Below are positions 6,560 to 8,248 of a stretch of 8,248 nt of DNA, piece by piece. Every line of letters starts with the position of its first letter. Position 1 is the stretch's first letter. A program made the position numbers and the translations under genes. The notes below the pieces were generated by a model that saw only the letters and a program-made list of their open reading frames with translations, had not been told where the DNA came from and did not search any database. The stretch is from Rhodospirillales bacterium (GTDB lineage Bacteria; Pseudomonadota; Alphaproteobacteria; Acetobacterales; Acetobacteraceae), in assembly GCA_028870815.1 (NCBI GenBank), contig JAGWOU010000062.1:1-8248 (forward strand), in the 5' to 3' direction.

Positions 6560-7236
6560 TGAATATCGGGCTGATCGTCGCGGCGGGCAGGGGATACAGA
6601 CTCGGCGGGCCGTTGCCGAAGCAATATCTGCCTTTGGCGGGCCGGCCCATTTTGCGCCACACCATCCAGGCTTTGGCCCGGCATCCGGAAATCGACGCGG
6701 TGCAAGTGCTCATCCACCCGGATGACCAGGCGCTGTATGATGATGCCACCGCCGGGTTGGAAAAACTGCTGGGGGTGCGCTTCGGCGGCAAGGAGCGGCA
6801 GGATTCCGTCCGGCTGGGGCTGGAGGCGATTGGCGCGTTGAAGCCCGAAACCGTGCTGATCCACGACGCGGTGCGGCCCTTCATCGCGCCGGAAACGATT
6901 TCGGCCGTGCTGGAGGTGCTGAAACGGGGCTCCGCCGCGATTGTCGGCGTACCGCTTGCTGATACGCTGAAGCGCGTTGAGGATGGGGTGGTGGCCAGCA
7001 CGGTGAGCCGTGCCGGGCTATGGCGGGCGCAAACCCCGCAGGGTTTCCGTTATAAGAACATTCTGCAAGCCCACCGGCATGCGGTGCGCACCGCGCCGGG
7101 GACGGATTTCACCGACGACGCAATGATCGCCGAACATGCCGGGTTGCGGGTGGAAATGGTCCAGGGCTCAGAGGATAATTTCAAGATCACCACCGCCGCT
7201 GACCTGGCCCGGGCGGAAGCATTACTGCAAGGCTGA
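6559..7236 (+). CDS. ispD: 2-C-methyl-D-erythritol 4-phosphate cytidylyltransferase (monofunctional)
   Basis: 225-aa cytoplasmic enzyme of the MEP isoprenoid pathway: CTP plus MEP gives CDP-methylerythritol. The N-terminal nucleotide-binding motif is VAAGRGYRLGGPLPKQYLPL with Arg14 and Lys21 in the expected catalytic positions. Further signatures are GGKERQDSVRLGL, LIHDAVRPFI, PLADTLKRV, LWRAQTPQGFRY, TDDAMIAEHAG and EDNFKITT with Lys209. Length and C-terminus (DLARAEALLQG) are normal for a stand-alone IspD. In many alphaproteobacteria this domain continues into IspF; here a stop follows directly and no IspF-like sequence is seen downstream in any frame. Start ATG overlaps the rph stop by one base, and no strong ribosome site is apparent in the rph end, so expression is probably coupled to rph. 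Confidence 0.95.
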   Translation: MNIGLIVAAGRGYRLGGPLPKQYLPLAGRPILRHTIQALARHPEIDAVQVLIHPDDQALYDDATAGLEKLLGVRFGGKERQDSVRLGLEAIGALKPETVLIHDAVRPFIAPETISAVLEVLKRGSAAIVGVPLADTLKRVEDGVVASTVSRAGLWRAQTPQGFRYKNILQAHRHAVRTAPGTDFTDDAMIAEHAGLRVEMVQGSEDNFKITTAADLARAEALLQG

Positions 7237-7256
7237 ACAACCCGAAAGGAAACCAA

Positions 7257-7946
7257 ATGGCGCGCAAATCATTGTTTCTGGTTCCGGTTCTCACCGGGCT
7301 GGCGCTGCCCGCCGCGGCACAGACGGCTTTAACGCTGAACGCCAGCGGCACCGCCCAGGCGGCACCCGACGAAGCGGTGGCGAACTTCAACGCCCAGGCC
7401 GTGATGCCGGATGCCGCCAGCGCGCAAGCCACGGTGAATCAGAGCGTGACCAACGCCCTGACCGAGGCGAAAAACGTACCGGGTGTGGTGGTGACCACGG
7501 GTGGCTACAACACCTATGCCACCACGCAGGATAGCCAGAAGCCGCAGTACACGGCTGAGCAGAGTTTTACCCTCACTCAGCCAGCCGCAGGCGGTGTGCC
7601 GGACAAGGCGTTCACCAGCCTTCTGGCGAAATTGCAGGCTGATGGATTGCTATTGAATGGGCTGAGCGGCGGGCTCTCTCAAGCTGGGCAAAACAAGGCG
7701 CAACGCGCGGCCATAGATGACGCGCTGGTGCAATTGCGCACCGAGGCGGATGGCATCGCGGCGACTTTGCACAAGAAAGTGGGCGCGTTGAAAACACTGA
7801 ATGTGGATGCCGGCGGCGGGCCCACGCCGCCGATGCCGCGCATGATGATGATGGCTGCCGCAGCCCCGGCGCCGCAATCCGCCCCGGACAAGATAACGGT
7901 GACGGCGAATGTTTCCGCCGTGATCGAGCTTGATGGGACGCCGTAA
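7257..7946 (+). CDS. Secreted SIMPL-domain (DUF541) protein
   Basis: 229-aa protein with a signal peptide (MARKS, hydrophobic stretch, cleavage likely after AAA at residue 21, before QTAL), so periplasmic or outer-membrane associated. The mature part starts LTLNASGTAQAAPDEA, the typical first strand of SIMPL/DUF541 proteins (BP26/OMP28 relatives), and continues with VVTTGGYNTYATTQ, ALVQLRTEADGIAATL and a last strand ITVTANVSAVIELDGTP. Before that strand is a Met/Ala/Pro-rich hinge (PRMMMMAAAAPAP, four tandem ATG codons at 7842-7853), a feature I recall as common in this family. The molecular function of the family is not firmly known; an envelope-stress or oxidative-stress role has been suggested for some members. 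AAAGGA at 7245-7250 with 6-nt spacing supports the start. It follows ispD by 20 nt, so it is probably in the same transcript. Confidence 0.8.
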   Translation: MARKSLFLVPVLTGLALPAAAQTALTLNASGTAQAAPDEAVANFNAQAVMPDAASAQATVNQSVTNALTEAKNVPGVVVTTGGYNTYATTQDSQKPQYTAEQSFTLTQPAAGGVPDKAFTSLLAKLQADGLLLNGLSGGLSQAGQNKAQRAAIDDALVQLRTEADGIAATLHKKVGALKTLNVDAGGGPTPPMPRMMMMAAAAPAPQSAPDKITVTANVSAVIELDGTP

Positions 7947-7962
7947 GCTGCCGGAGGGGTTC

Positions 7963-7990
7963 GAGGATTTTTACAAAAGCCTCCAGTTTT
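7963..7990 (+). terminator. Probable terminator after the SIMPL gene
   Basis: GAGG-A-TTTT (7963-7971) pairs with AAAA-G-CCTC (7975-7983) around a TAC loop with one A/G mismatch, 16 nt after the stop. It is followed by AGTTTT (7985-7990), a short T-run. The stem is AT-rich in its upper half, so strength is moderate. Confidence 0.45.
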
Positions 7991-8043
7991 CCTTAAGCTG
8001 AGTGAGGACGCTCCGCAGCGAAATGGCCGTTAGGAATCTCCGC

Positions 8044-8063
8044 GCCAGGAAAAACTGCCCGGC
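8044..8063 (-). terminator. Hairpin directly after the minus-strand partial frame
   Basis: Read on the minus strand, GCCGGG and CCTGGC pair over 6 bp (one G-U) around an 8-nt loop, starting immediately after the TAA at 8066-8064. The run of T lies in the loop and none follows the stem, so termination is uncertain. On the plus strand the G-U pair becomes a mismatch, which suggests that the structure belongs to the minus-strand unit. Confidence 0.3.
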
Positions 8064-8248
8064 TTAAACTTCTTTGCCTTGGGAATTAAACCATATGATT
8101 CGGCCCTTGGTCGGGAGTCCATATTCTCCGTCCGAATCAACATCCACCAGATTTTGGGAGTCGTTTATTATCTTGGCGAAAACCATTTTCTGCCCGGTGG
8201 TGCTGCCAACCGTGCCGGGATATCCTCCCACCATAATATTCTTGTACC
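8064..8248 (-). CDS. Hypothetical protein, C-terminal fragment running off the window
   Basis: A minus-strand frame is open from the window edge for 60 codons and ends at TAA (8066-8064). I do not recognise a family. The visible part is soluble-looking and rich in Gly, Asp and hydrophobic beta-type stretches: MVGGYPGTVGSTTG, KMVFAKIIN, then VDVDSDGEYGLPTKG, and an end at WFNSQGKEV. DVDSDG fits the DxDxDG pattern of calcium-binding loops, although one short match is weak evidence. The other two minus frames hit stops within 26 and 36 codons. GC is about 48 % by hand count (90 of 188 bases from 8061), well below the rest of the window, and third positions are only about half G/C, so it may be acquired DNA or a non-coding stretch that is open by chance. 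A plus-strand frame from ATG 8095 is also open but less protein-like. Confidence 0.4.
   Translation of the reverse strand, partial: YKNIMVGGYPGTVGSTTGQKMVFAKIINDSQNLVDVDSDGEYGLPTKGRIIWFNSQGKEV

Larger units (their letters stand above)
7947..8063. other. Intergenic region between SIMPL gene and right-edge frame
   Basis: Apart from the two hairpins listed (7963-7990 and 8044-8063), I see no gene, repeat or RNA element in this stretch. All frames contain early stops. It appears to be a convergent gene end. Confidence 0.5.

Noticed and set aside
7842..7853. Four tandem ATG codons as a variable microsatellite
   Set aside because: Only four units, and Met-rich hinges are usual at this position in SIMPL proteins; no sign of phase variation.
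8095..8248. Plus-strand frame from ATG 8095 to the window edge
   Set aside because: No ribosome site precedes it, its composition is Pro/Ser/Ile-rich without pattern, and it overlaps the more protein-like minus-strand frame.

Overview
The window is a high-GC (roughly 60-65 %) bacterial chromosome segment made almost entirely of ordinary metabolic, stress and housekeeping genes. The divergent hrcA/rph pair, the puuAB-type pair, the non-mevalonate isoprenoid gene ispD and the look of the HtrA and universal stress proteins fit an alphaproteobacterium, possibly of the Acetobacteraceae type. That placement is inference from protein style and gene order; no rRNA or other strict marker is present.

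Layout. Positions 1-2030 (+) hold a glutamine-synthetase-fold gamma-glutamylpolyamine synthetase (puuA, 5' end outside the window) and, 6 nt later, an FAD-dependent gamma-glutamylputrescine oxidase (puuB): the first two steps of putrescine breakdown through gamma-glutamyl intermediates. At 2097-2966 (+) is a two-domain universal stress protein. A 159-nt gap with a hairpin, a TGTAAC/GTTACA palindrome and a heat-shock-like -10 box leads to a periplasmic Do/HtrA serine protease with two PDZ domains (3126-4679, +). Convergent with it, across a strong hairpin, is the heat-shock repressor hrcA (4726-5793, -). Divergent from hrcA across 52 nt are rph (RNase PH, 5846-6559, +), ispD (6559-7236, +; overlaps the rph stop by one base) and a secreted SIMPL/DUF541 protein (7257-7946, +). 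The last ~190 bases are clearly less GC-rich (about 48 %) and carry the C-terminal end of an unrecognised minus-strand reading frame that runs off the window.

How it fits together. The middle forms a small protein-quality and stress neighbourhood (usp, degP, hrcA). The right part is a compact rph-ispD-SIMPL run with tight spacing that looks co-transcribed. IspD stands alone here, whereas many alphaproteobacteria carry a fused IspDF, so ispF must lie elsewhere if the pathway is complete.

I found no mobile element, CRISPR array, tRNA, rRNA or defence-like system, and nothing that I would call an undescribed system. The observations most worth checking are the degP upstream palindrome and promoter, the unfused ispD, and the low-GC partial frame at the right edge.
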